DNA of 53,101 nt, from positions 1 to 53,101 of the forward strand of contig JAMDBD010000006.1 in the NCBI GenBank assembly GCA_023484105.1, read 5' to 3'. Source of the stretch: Thermoplasmatota archaeon. GTDB taxonomy: Archaea > Thermoplasmatota > Thermoplasmata > Thermoplasmatales > Thermoplasmataceae. The translations under genes and the position numbers were made by a program. Numbering within the stretch: the first letter of the stretch is position 1; every line of letters starts with the position of its first letter. The notes beneath the pieces are model-generated. The model searched no databases, was not told the origin of the DNA, and worked only from the letters and a program-made list of their open reading frames with translations. Below, one piece after another: positions 35,539 through 43,693 of this stretch.

Positions 35539-36684
35539 ATGCCTGAAGAAAACATTGTACATAAAGGGCTGGAAGGTGTTACTGTTTCAGAGACCAAAGT
35601 AGGCTTCGTTGATGGAGAGGCAGGCAGACTCGTATACAGAGGCTATAACATCGAAGATCTGGTTGAAAATGCAACGTATGAGGAAGTTTCCTTTCTTCTG
35701 ATAAACGGCTATCTACCGAACAAAAAGGAACTTGACGGTTACTGCAGTGCTCTGAACAGGGCTGGCAGGCTGCCGGCTGAGATCGTCGATTTTATAGCAG
35801 CATCGGCAGAAGCATACCCAACATCAGTGCTCCGTACAGCGATCTCGTATCTAGGGCAGATGGATGACGCATCAGTTAAGCCGGATTTCTCTCAGCAGAG
35901 AGAGATAGCAATTGGTCTCATTGGAAAAATTCCCTCACTGGTGGCCACCATACAGAGGGCCAGGAACGGCGAAAAATACATTGAACCCTCACCGGATCTG
36001 TCAGTGGCCGGGAACATTCTTTATCAATCATCCGGAAAAAAGCCTGATAAAAAGATAGGTAGAGTCATGGATGTGTGCCTAATGCTTCATGCCGACCACG
36101 GAAGCAATGCCTCAACTTTTTCATCCATGGTTACAATATCAACACTTTCGGATATGTATTCTGCAGTCACGGCAGCAGTATCAACGCTCAAAGGGCCGCT
36201 TCATGGCGGAGCCAATGAAATGGCTCTTAAGATGATAAAAGATGCTCAGAGATCCGGCGACGCTGCAGCGTTCATCTCAGATAAGCTCAGTAAAAAGGAG
36301 AAAATAATGGGATTTGGGCACAGAGTTTATAAGGTCTATGACCCGAGGGCCAGAATTCTTAAGAACTATGCCAGGGAAGCCACAGCCAGCGAGGGGCGCG
36401 AAATTTTGTTCAAGACAGCTCAAATTATAGAGGATACAATGATTTCGAAGCTTGGAAGCAAAGGAATATTTCCAAACGTTGATTTCTACTCTGGAATGGT
36501 ATATGAATCTCTGGGATTCAGACCGGAAATGTTCACCTCACTATTTGCCGCTTCAAGAATCACTGGCTGGTCTGCCAGAAGCCTTGAATATCTCGCTGAC
36601 AATAAGCTTTTCAGGCCCAGAAGCAGCTACGTCGGTGAACGTGGTCCGCTTACTTTCGTCCCTCTGGCAAAGAGAACCGGATGA
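35539..36684 (+). CDS. gltA: Citrate synthase
   Basis: Condenses oxaloacetate and acetyl-CoA to citrate at the entry to the TCA cycle; archaeal enzymes often also take propionyl-CoA. The three catalytic blocks are present: MLHADHGSNAST (His), GPLHGGANEMAL and MGFGHRVYKVYDPRA (His), and FPNVDFYSGMVYE (Asp). Length 381 matches the Thermoplasma-type enzyme. A TATA-like TGAATAAAATT lies about 25 bases before the ATG, so the transcript is probably leaderless. Tyrosine breakdown, encoded at 13250-17547, would supply fumarate and acetoacetate to the same cycle. Confidence 0.96.
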   Translation: MPEENIVHKGLEGVTVSETKVGFVDGEAGRLVYRGYNIEDLVENATYEEVSFLLINGYLPNKKELDGYCSALNRAGRLPAEIVDFIAASAEAYPTSVLRTAISYLGQMDDASVKPDFSQQREIAIGLIGKIPSLVATIQRARNGEKYIEPSPDLSVAGNILYQSSGKKPDKKIGRVMDVCLMLHADHGSNASTFSSMVTISTLSDMYSAVTAAVSTLKGPLHGGANEMALKMIKDAQRSGDAAAFISDKLSKKEKIMGFGHRVYKVYDPRARILKNYAREATASEGREILFKTAQIIEDTMISKLGSKGIFPNVDFYSGMVYESLGFRPEMFTSLFAASRITGWSARSLEYLADNKLFRPRSSYVGERGPLTFVPLAKRTG

Positions 36685-36690
36685 TCTGGT

Positions 36691-38562
36691 TTGTTCAGGT
36701 ACAGGCCCTCATTCAGCGGGACGGATAAGGAAAGAAGCGGCATAAGTGTAGGAAAGAATACGGACGGATCCAGTTATATCTTTCCATTTAGCGAAATAGA
36801 TTCCCATACGCTCGTAGTAGGCAGAACCGGCAGTGGAAAGAGCAGTCTTCTCCATGAGTGTGTCACCGGTCTTTTAAGGAACGGAAAGAATGTAGTGCTC
36901 CTGGACCCTCACGGGCAGTTGAGTTCACAGGTTATCAGTCACGCGCCATATGCTGATCTGATATACTTTTCCACAGGAGATTCCAGGTCAGGAAACAGGG
37001 TGAAAATCAATCCGCTTTCAGTCAGCATGATGGAGGATGCGATGGTAGTAGCAGGTTCCCTAAGGGATCTGTTACAGAATGACAGGGATCTTTCAATGGA
37101 TACATGGGGTCCAAGGCTGCAGGTGATAATTGGAGGGCTACTCCCTGCTCTGCTTTACGAGCGGAAAGTTTCGTCTCTTAACGAATTCTGTATGCTGCTG
37201 ATGGACAGAAAGGCCATGCAAAATGCACTCACTGGAATTCACAACGTTGAGATCGCCAGCTTTGTAAACTCTGCCATGGCGGATCAGAGAGTCTGGAGAG
37301 AATACGTGTCAAGCACCATTAACAAGCTCATAGGGATCATATCTGATATTTCTCTATCAAGGGTCTTTGGAGAATCTGATTCTTTTCATATCGATAGTGT
37401 GCTCTCCGGGAATTCAGAGCTAATGGTACTTGACTTTTCAAAGGATCAGGTATCTAAGTCCTCAATGAGGGCAGCCTTTACTTTAATACTCGCAAGAATA
37501 TGGATAGCTGCGCTTAGATCACGTATCAACGAAACCTGGATAGTGATCGATGAAGCTCAGGAGCTCTCAGGTAGCCTGATGGATAATTTCCTGAACGAAG
37601 GGAGAAAATTTGGAATAAGGCTTGTGTTATCATCGCAATCACTGAATTTCTTTGATGAAAGAATGTCAAATTCTATATTATCAAACGCAGGCAACTTTTT
37701 TTCGTTCCAGACTTCCAGATATGATGCCCAAATGCTTTCCGGAATGTTTCCCCAGTCCATGAGAAAACGGATCGAAGATACTCTAATATCCCTTCCACCA
37801 CACGAATGCGTGCACATTAACAGAGACAGGATACTTGAACCCATTCCCGGGTTCACAACATCAATGGTTGATCCGGTCAACAAAGATCGCTTGCTGTGTG
37901 AAACGACAAGATCTCAGGAGAAATATGGTGCTCCTGAAAAGCCCAGGGAAATATTCATCACCAGAGGACTGGATACACACCAGACTCTCACAGACAGAGT
38001 CAGGAATTTTCTCAGCAGGCTCGGCCTGTTGGAGATGCAGGTTTTTACCATTGATGGGAGCAGACCGGACTGCATATTTACGGATTCAGTAACCGTATTT
38101 CTCGGTGAGATTGAAGTGAGTGATCTCATCCATCCCGAGAGAGTGCTGAAAAAGTTGATTTCATACAATGGACGTAAGAAATTATTTTTCACAGAAAATG
38201 GAGACTGCTCCATTCTCTATGAAATGATGCTTTCCCTTTTCGAGAGGCGTAAATTCAATGTTGACTTTGAAAATATAAGTATCGTTGAGAGAAGGAACTC
38301 GAGATTTTATGTATATGATGGCTCCAAACTTAGGATTCCGACCCCAGATTCCTTCAAAAGAGGCAGCTTCATACTGAGATATGGCAGTGAGACAGCACAA
38401 AATGTCTTGAAGGCACTTTCACTGCTGTGGAATTCCGGGAAGGATGAGATATTTCAGGAGGATATCCCTGCCAAGGAAAGGGAGCAGATGTCGGGATTAA
38501 CTTCAATGATGGAGGAACATGGGGGCTCTCTCACCATAAGGAAGCTATTTGGAACAGGCTGA
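36691..38562 (+). CDS. HerA/VirD4-like ATPase with nuclease-like C-terminal domain
   Basis: A 623-residue protein. VGKNTDGSSYIFPFSEIDSH leads to Walker A GRTGSGKSS (44-52), LDPHGQ (71-76), Walker B WIVIDEAQEL (283-292) and SSQSLN (314-319), the layout of FtsK/HerA and type IV coupling ATPases. From about 430 a second region holds RPD (458-460) and LGEIEVSD (471-478) before ERVLKKLISYNGR, which resembles a PD-(D/E)xK-type nuclease fold lacking the standard Lys. The start is TTG 36691, in the same frame as citrate synthase and two codons after its stop. No membrane segment is seen, unlike VirD4. A role in DNA transfer, packaging or processing is inferred. Confidence 0.8.
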   Translation: MFRYRPSFSGTDKERSGISVGKNTDGSSYIFPFSEIDSHTLVVGRTGSGKSSLLHECVTGLLRNGKNVVLLDPHGQLSSQVISHAPYADLIYFSTGDSRSGNRVKINPLSVSMMEDAMVVAGSLRDLLQNDRDLSMDTWGPRLQVIIGGLLPALLYERKVSSLNEFCMLLMDRKAMQNALTGIHNVEIASFVNSAMADQRVWREYVSSTINKLIGIISDISLSRVFGESDSFHIDSVLSGNSELMVLDFSKDQVSKSSMRAAFTLILARIWIAALRSRINETWIVIDEAQELSGSLMDNFLNEGRKFGIRLVLSSQSLNFFDERMSNSILSNAGNFFSFQTSRYDAQMLSGMFPQSMRKRIEDTLISLPPHECVHINRDRILEPIPGFTTSMVDPVNKDRLLCETTRSQEKYGAPEKPREIFITRGLDTHQTLTDRVRNFLSRLGLLEMQVFTIDGSRPDCIFTDSVTVFLGEIEVSDLIHPERVLKKLISYNGRKKLFFTENGDCSILYEMMLSLFERRKFNVDFENISIVERRNSRFYVYDGSKLRIPTPDSFKRGSFILRYGSETAQNVLKALSLLWNSGKDEIFQEDIPAKEREQMSGLTSMMEEHGGSLTIRKLFGTG

Positions 38563-38637
38563 ATTTTTATCTGACGTAACGCAAAAATGATAATCGATAA
38601 AACTTAATATTTGTTTAACAATTATACAGTGATAATA

Positions 38638-39327
38638 ATGCAGAATGAACAGGCTGACGATTTTTATGGGCAGGTATATGGTTTCGTGAAGAGGCATCCA
38701 GCGACGAACAACAGTTTCATTGACAGATTTGCCAAAGGTGACATCTCCGAGGAGGAATTCATAAGGTTTTCTATAGAATTTTTCCATTTCACAAGGGAGT
38801 GGCCTTCAATCCTTTCCACGCTACTTGTGAATACGCCGGATGAGAATGATGCAGAGAATCTCACAACGATTCTCGTGTCTGAACTTGGTGATACAGATCC
38901 AAAGAAGAGGCATGAACTCCTTTACAGGAAGTATCTTAGGAGCATAGGAATCGATCCTGGTGAGATGGTGAAGAGGAAGCAGCTTCCCACCACAAAGGCA
39001 TGGCTTGACGGCATGAGAAATTACTTTGCCGGAGATCACTTCGAAGCTCTGGGTGCTGAATTCGGGCTTGAAAACATGGCTATTCCAATGTGGGACAAGC
39101 TGATTCCAGGTCTTGAAGCCTACAGAAAAAAGAATCCCAAATACAGAAACATGGATATTGAGTATTTCACCTTTCACAGGGAACTGGAGATACACCATGA
39201 AGAGGCCATGGCGGATGTTCTTGGGGCTCACAAAAATGACCCGGTTGCAAGGGAAAGATTCAGATCCGGTGCAGACGGGATTTTGAACCTCGAGGAAAAG
39301 TTCTGGCTTGGGCTATCTAGCAGATAG
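38638..39327 (+). CDS. Heme-oxygenase-fold iron enzyme (TenA/CADD-like)
   Basis: All-helical protein of about 229 residues. EFFHFTREW, SELGDTDPKKRHELLYRKYL, GLENMAIPMWDKLIPGLE and FHRELEIHHEEAMADVL give the Glu/His pattern of heme-oxygenase-like di-metal oxidases, a fold that includes PqqC, TenA and the CADD-type 4-aminobenzoate synthase. ATG 38638 is preferred over TTG 38611, because an AACTTAATATTTG box (38601-38613) covers the TTG. The substrate is unknown; a role in pterin or thiamin metabolism is possible but not shown. It stands alone between the ATPase and gmhA. Confidence 0.78.
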   Translation: MQNEQADDFYGQVYGFVKRHPATNNSFIDRFAKGDISEEEFIRFSIEFFHFTREWPSILSTLLVNTPDENDAENLTTILVSELGDTDPKKRHELLYRKYLRSIGIDPGEMVKRKQLPTTKAWLDGMRNYFAGDHFEALGAEFGLENMAIPMWDKLIPGLEAYRKKNPKYRNMDIEYFTFHRELEIHHEEAMADVLGAHKNDPVARERFRSGADGILNLEEKFWLGLSSR

Positions 39328-39370
39328 GAAAAAAAGAATAGTCTGCTGTTAGATTACCTGCCGGTGATTC

Positions 39371-39925
39371 ATGTTGGATATGTTGGACTATATACGGCAG
39401 GGTTCGGAAGCCAGGCTGAAGATCAGTGTTGAAGATATAGAGTTTGTAGCGTCAGCTCTAAGGGACTCAATCCTGAAAGGGGGAAAGTTAGTTGTTTTTG
39501 GAAATGGCGGGTCAGCTGCGGATGCCCAGCATTTTGCCGCAGAGCTAACTGGCAGATTCATGAAGGAGAGGAAATCTCTTCCCGCCATTGCGCTTTCAAC
39601 AAATACATCCGCTCTGACGGCCATAGGGAATGATTATTCATTTGAGGATGTCTTTTCAAGGCAGGTTTCCGGACTGGTGACCAGCTCAGATACTGTTGTG
39701 GGGATATCCACTTCAGGTAATTCATCAAACGTTGTTTATGGCTTGGAGGTTGCCTCCAGAATCGGGGCATTTACAGTAGCAATGACAGGTTCGTCAGGCG
39801 GAAAGATATCAGGAATTGCTAAAAAGACCCTTAGGGCGGAAAGTTCAGTCACACCGATCATCCAGGAGATTCATATATGCATGATTCACATGATATGCAT
39901 GAGGCTTGACGAGCTTCTGGGATAG
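39371..39925 (+). CDS. gmhA: Sedoheptulose 7-phosphate isomerase
   Basis: SIS-domain isomerase that makes D-glycero-D-manno-heptose 7-phosphate, first step of activated heptose synthesis. FGNGGSAADAQHFAAELTGRF (43-63) and STSGNSSN (113-120) bind the sugar phosphate; H54, E58, Q165 and H173 match the zinc/active-site set of bacterial GmhA in spacing. Length 184 is typical. A CCGGTGATTC Shine-Dalgarno-like motif lies just before the ATG. It is followed with no gap by the membrane glycosyltransferase-like gene, and an HddA-type kinase lies 11 kb downstream, so heptose in a surface glycan is likely. Confidence 0.93.
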   Translation: MLDMLDYIRQGSEARLKISVEDIEFVASALRDSILKGGKLVVFGNGGSAADAQHFAAELTGRFMKERKSLPAIALSTNTSALTAIGNDYSFEDVFSRQVSGLVTSSDTVVGISTSGNSSNVVYGLEVASRIGAFTVAMTGSSGGKISGIAKKTLRAESSVTPIIQEIHICMIHMICMRLDELLG

Positions 39926-41833
39926 ATGCGGCTTATCGGTAAAGGATCTGATCGCGAGTGGGGACTGATCCCGGTTCTAATTGTTACGACTGCAATTGGA
40001 ACACTCTATGGCATACTGTCCGTATTGAGGTTTGAAGCTTACAATTCAGGAATCTACGATCTTGGAGTGACATTCTATGAAATTTATATAATATCGCATG
40101 GACACTTCTCTATTACAGGCATCACTGCCTACCAGGCATCCAGATCTATCATGTTCATTCTGGCTCCTATGTTTGGATACTACGGAAAGATGCCTGCTCT
40201 ACTGGTATTTCAGTCCTTCATTCTTGCCGCTGGAGGAATACCTCTCTATTTCATCTCTAGAAATATGGGGAGTGATCAGCTGAGTTCATCCCTCATTTCC
40301 ATTTCCTATGTGATTTTCTATCCGCTTGCTGGCGTCGCATGGTTTGACTTCCATTTCATGGCCACATTTCCGACCGTTTATCTGATCTTCCTGGCCCTTA
40401 TGCTTTATGGCAGAGGAAAGGCAGGACTGGCTCTGGCTATCCTTTGTTTTTCCACGGATCCTCTGGCTCCTGCCATTGTGGGTATTACCGCTATTGTTCT
40501 GATAATGGAAAACAGAAAGAAGGAAAGATTCCCGGTGCATGAATTGGAGGCGGTTCTAGCTCTATCATTCATCTACTACGCGGTCGGGGTACTGGTTTTT
40601 TCGGATTCGTACATAAGTTCGTACTTAGGAATGAATAATGTATTTCCGGTGCAATTGCCGTATCTCCCTTTTACTTATATTCTGTATCTTCTTCTTCCAG
40701 TTTTGTTTCTCTCTCTCATCGGGATTGATTACTTTGCTGCGGCAACTCCATTTTTTCTCTTTATTTTTCTGAATAATTACCAGCCGTATTTCAACCTCAT
40801 GTTCTATCAGTATCCGGCTCTTATCGCCCCCGTTGTCTTTGTTTCTGCCTCTATGGGCCTTGCACGACTTCACAGAGCAGCCAGAAATTATGAGGAGAAA
40901 CACTCAGGGAAAAGAAAAAGAGCGCAGTCCAGAACAGTAAAATCAGTAGCTGTCTCCATTTTAATCCTTAACGTGATCCTGTTTTCATTTCTCACACCGG
41001 CTGGTAATTTGTTTACCGGCCCCAATGACAGCAATGTTTCGGGAGACTTAACCGGGCTGCCTTATTCATACAACACAGTACAGTATATTGCCTATCAACA
41101 CTATGACAGTTATCTTAGGGATGTTATCAGCATGGTACCTAAAGGCAGCAGCGTAATGATTGAGGACAACCTTCCACAGATGAGCTACGGGTATAAGTGG
41201 TATCTTCCGGAATGGATCACACCTGCAAATCTACCGAAATATGCCATAATTGATCCGTATTCTCGCTTTTACGACCAGGGGTCATATTATGGATCAAATA
41301 TTTCCAACTGCACAGTGGCAAGGGCAAACATGCTTTACAGCAAGTACGGATACGGACTTGTTGCGGAGATTGGTGGAATAGTGCTGATGGAAAGAGGTTA
41401 TACTGGGACGGTTAAATTTACCCCTCTTACAATGAATTTTTCTTACAACTCATTTAAGTATAATGCAGGTAAAACAATGAAGATCGGAAACGATGTGATT
41501 CTTGAACCGGACAACTCTGGAGGTTATGGTTTCTATGGTCCCTATACATTTTTTGTCCCTGGAAGATACATTATCCATTTGAATCTCTTGCCAATTGGTG
41601 ACAACTTGAAGAACCAGAACTTGACAATGCAGCTGGTCAACACATCAGTGACCGGAACTATTAACATCGACACGTCTCTTCTTGTCAACCTCAGTAGCCT
41701 TTATCCAGACGGTATCAATATCAGCGTCAACATTACTGGATTCCAGTCTCTCGTGGAGTTTAGAAGCTTTTACATGCATACTCTATCTCCATTGATTTTC
41801 TACGGAGCAGAAATGACGGAGGTGCAACCGTGA
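39926..41833 (+). CDS. DUF2079-like membrane protein (second copy)
   Basis: A 635-residue membrane protein with about 10-11 helices followed by a long extracytoplasmic C-terminal domain (about 370-635) rich in NxS/T sites. The first loop has YDLGVTFYEIYIISHGHFSIT, and the C-terminal part has MVPKGSSVMIEDNLPQMSYG, parallel to the SDNLFPIVANHD region of the gene at 33069. It begins at the base after the gmhA stop and overlaps the next gene by four bases (GTGA). A GT-C-like role in glycan building is inferred. Confidence 0.85.
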   Translation: MRLIGKGSDREWGLIPVLIVTTAIGTLYGILSVLRFEAYNSGIYDLGVTFYEIYIISHGHFSITGITAYQASRSIMFILAPMFGYYGKMPALLVFQSFILAAGGIPLYFISRNMGSDQLSSSLISISYVIFYPLAGVAWFDFHFMATFPTVYLIFLALMLYGRGKAGLALAILCFSTDPLAPAIVGITAIVLIMENRKKERFPVHELEAVLALSFIYYAVGVLVFSDSYISSYLGMNNVFPVQLPYLPFTYILYLLLPVLFLSLIGIDYFAAATPFFLFIFLNNYQPYFNLMFYQYPALIAPVVFVSASMGLARLHRAARNYEEKHSGKRKRAQSRTVKSVAVSILILNVILFSFLTPAGNLFTGPNDSNVSGDLTGLPYSYNTVQYIAYQHYDSYLRDVISMVPKGSSVMIEDNLPQMSYGYKWYLPEWITPANLPKYAIIDPYSRFYDQGSYYGSNISNCTVARANMLYSKYGYGLVAEIGGIVLMERGYTGTVKFTPLTMNFSYNSFKYNAGKTMKIGNDVILEPDNSGGYGFYGPYTFFVPGRYIIHLNLLPIGDNLKNQNLTMQLVNTSVTGTINIDTSLLVNLSSLYPDGINISVNITGFQSLVEFRSFYMHTLSPLIFYGAEMTEVQP

Positions 41834-43410
41834 AAATACGTTTGACGGAATCACCTATTTTAACCATACTTGTGCTTCTTCTCTCCGCTTCCACATCCTT
41901 ATTCGTCTTTCTGACCCTGCCTGCAGGAAAATTTTATGGCGATCTGCTGGGATACATCGCACTTGGAAAAGAGATATCAGCCAACTCAATGTTGATCCCA
42001 TCGGTGAATACCATACACTATCCTGGAAGCGCATGGGTATATCCGCCTGTGATACCTTACCTGGCTGCAATTTTTGTGATGGTATCCAATGGATATTCCC
42101 TTCAGATGCTTTCAGCCTTTTCTGTGCTGACTGTCTGCCTCACCTCCATTCCAGCTCTTAAGCTGATGCGCAATATTTTCGGTCCAGAGGAAGGTTCCTT
42201 AGGAGGGATTCTGTATGCGCTCTATTTCCCATCACTTTATGAGGAGACATGGGGTGGCCTCCCGCAACTTCTTGCAATTCTCCTGCTGATAACGATGCTG
42301 GCCATAATAACATCCAGAAAGGACAGAGTGAATAAATGGGATTCTTCTGCGGTTCTTCTGTTAGGATTTGCCATCCCCTTTGTCCATGATTTGACGTCGA
42401 TACTGATACTTCCCTCTCTGCTCATTGCCATTCTGTTATTCATTGTTCTCAAGTCAGGAAGATCACGAGAATCCATACTTTCCGCAATATCCTTAATAGG
42501 TCTTGTGACTGGCATTTCAATATGGTATCTGCCAAGACTGTGGTGGGTTATTGATTCCGCCTTCCCCACCAGCAATGGAGTTTTTTCATCTCTATCTTCC
42601 ATAGTCCCTTCATCCAGCAGTACTGGCATCCTTCATTCTCTCTACTCTGTTCAGCAGGTTTCTTCTGCAGCGGCTATAATCCCTTACGGATGGATACTTG
42701 TAGTTGCATTTTTCATGCTTTCTGTAGTTGTTCTGTTTAAATTTGTGGATCACAGGCAATTTCCTGTTATGGCAGCGTTCCTTTTGCTGCCTCTTGTTCT
42801 CACGTTTGCATACATTGATGACAACGTTCTTTCGGCCAGATTCTCATACTTTGCATACCTCTTTTCCTTTCTGCTTGTCGCTCCTATGTTTTACAGGATG
42901 CTTAAAGCAACTCTCAACAGTTTCGAGGGAAGGCAGAGCAAAGGTATCACATCAAAATATACAGTCCGGATAGTTTCAGCATGCCTTATTGCTGTCATGG
43001 TTTCACTCTCTGTCTCCGGAATGCTGTACGATGCTGGATCCCATGCTTATTACGCCTATTCTGATAACAGATCTGAATTTCAGTATTCGATGGATGCTGT
43101 TCATTTTCTCGGTCAGCATCACTCGTCAGGTACAGTTGTTGCTGCTGGAACCATAGGTTTCCTGATCATGGCATATGATGCCCTGCCTGTTATTGAATAT
43201 CAGCCGCTGAATTATCTCACGCAGCCAGTTGAATGGAATGAAAGTTATGCAGCCTATGAAATTTTGCATCATCCGGATAGTAATATTTCCAGGGAAATGA
43301 TCATTCGTTACAATGTTTCTTACGTTATTATGAGTCTTGGTGAGATTGATCTGCCTGAATACTATAATCCTGTTTATTCGAATCCGTATTTTGCCATCTA
43401 TGTAGTCTGA
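41830..43410 (+). CDS. GT-C-like polytopic membrane protein
   Basis: A 526-residue protein with about 11-12 helices. Just after the first helix lies KFYGDLLGYIALGKEI and then PGSAWVYPPVIPYLAAIF, the arrangement seen in lipid-sugar-dependent GT-C enzymes where an acidic residue in loop 1 is catalytic. The C-terminal part (about 400-526) holds a soluble outer domain with FQYSMDAVHFLGQHHSSGTVV, similar in design to the DUF2079 tails. The start is GTG 41830, overlapping the TGA of the previous gene. No family name could be fixed. Confidence 0.8.
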   Translation: MKIRLTESPILTILVLLLSASTSLFVFLTLPAGKFYGDLLGYIALGKEISANSMLIPSVNTIHYPGSAWVYPPVIPYLAAIFVMVSNGYSLQMLSAFSVLTVCLTSIPALKLMRNIFGPEEGSLGGILYALYFPSLYEETWGGLPQLLAILLLITMLAIITSRKDRVNKWDSSAVLLLGFAIPFVHDLTSILILPSLLIAILLFIVLKSGRSRESILSAISLIGLVTGISIWYLPRLWWVIDSAFPTSNGVFSSLSSIVPSSSSTGILHSLYSVQQVSSAAAIIPYGWILVVAFFMLSVVVLFKFVDHRQFPVMAAFLLLPLVLTFAYIDDNVLSARFSYFAYLFSFLLVAPMFYRMLKATLNSFEGRQSKGITSKYTVRIVSACLIAVMVSLSVSGMLYDAGSHAYYAYSDNRSEFQYSMDAVHFLGQHHSSGTVVAAGTIGFLIMAYDALPVIEYQPLNYLTQPVEWNESYAAYEILHHPDSNISREMIIRYNVSYVIMSLGEIDLPEYYNPVYSNPYFAIYVV

Positions 43411-43664
43411 AGGGGATGACAAACAGAGCATTGGCGGAAGACATTAACTTAAAAATAGCGCTGATACAAGGGTGAAGTACGAATTCAGAAATCCAGGTTA
43501 ATGAAAATCGTAACGTATTTCACACGGGTTAACTCAGGGCTCTATCTCCGGACACACATGAAGACTTAACGATCCGTTTTTACTGTCCAGCAATCTCTCA
43601 TCACGAAAATACGTGCATTCCGCCCCTTAAGGCTGTTCATTCCACTGCTAACTTCAAACTCCTA

Positions 43665-43680
43665 ACATCTTTATAAAACA
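43665..43680 (+). promoter_or_regulatory. TATA box of the second glycan unit
   Basis: ATCTTTATAAAACA lies about 15-28 bases before the ATG at 43694 in a 283-base gap that otherwise shows no gene; this separates the gmhA operon from the following glycan genes. Confidence 0.5.
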
Positions 43681-43693
43681 TATCACTTATGAT

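Noticed and set aside
36682-36684. TGA at the end of citrate synthase as selenocysteine or read-through codon
   Set aside because: Citrate synthase is complete at 381 residues and no SECIS-like hairpin was noticed; kept only as a low-interest note on the shared frame.
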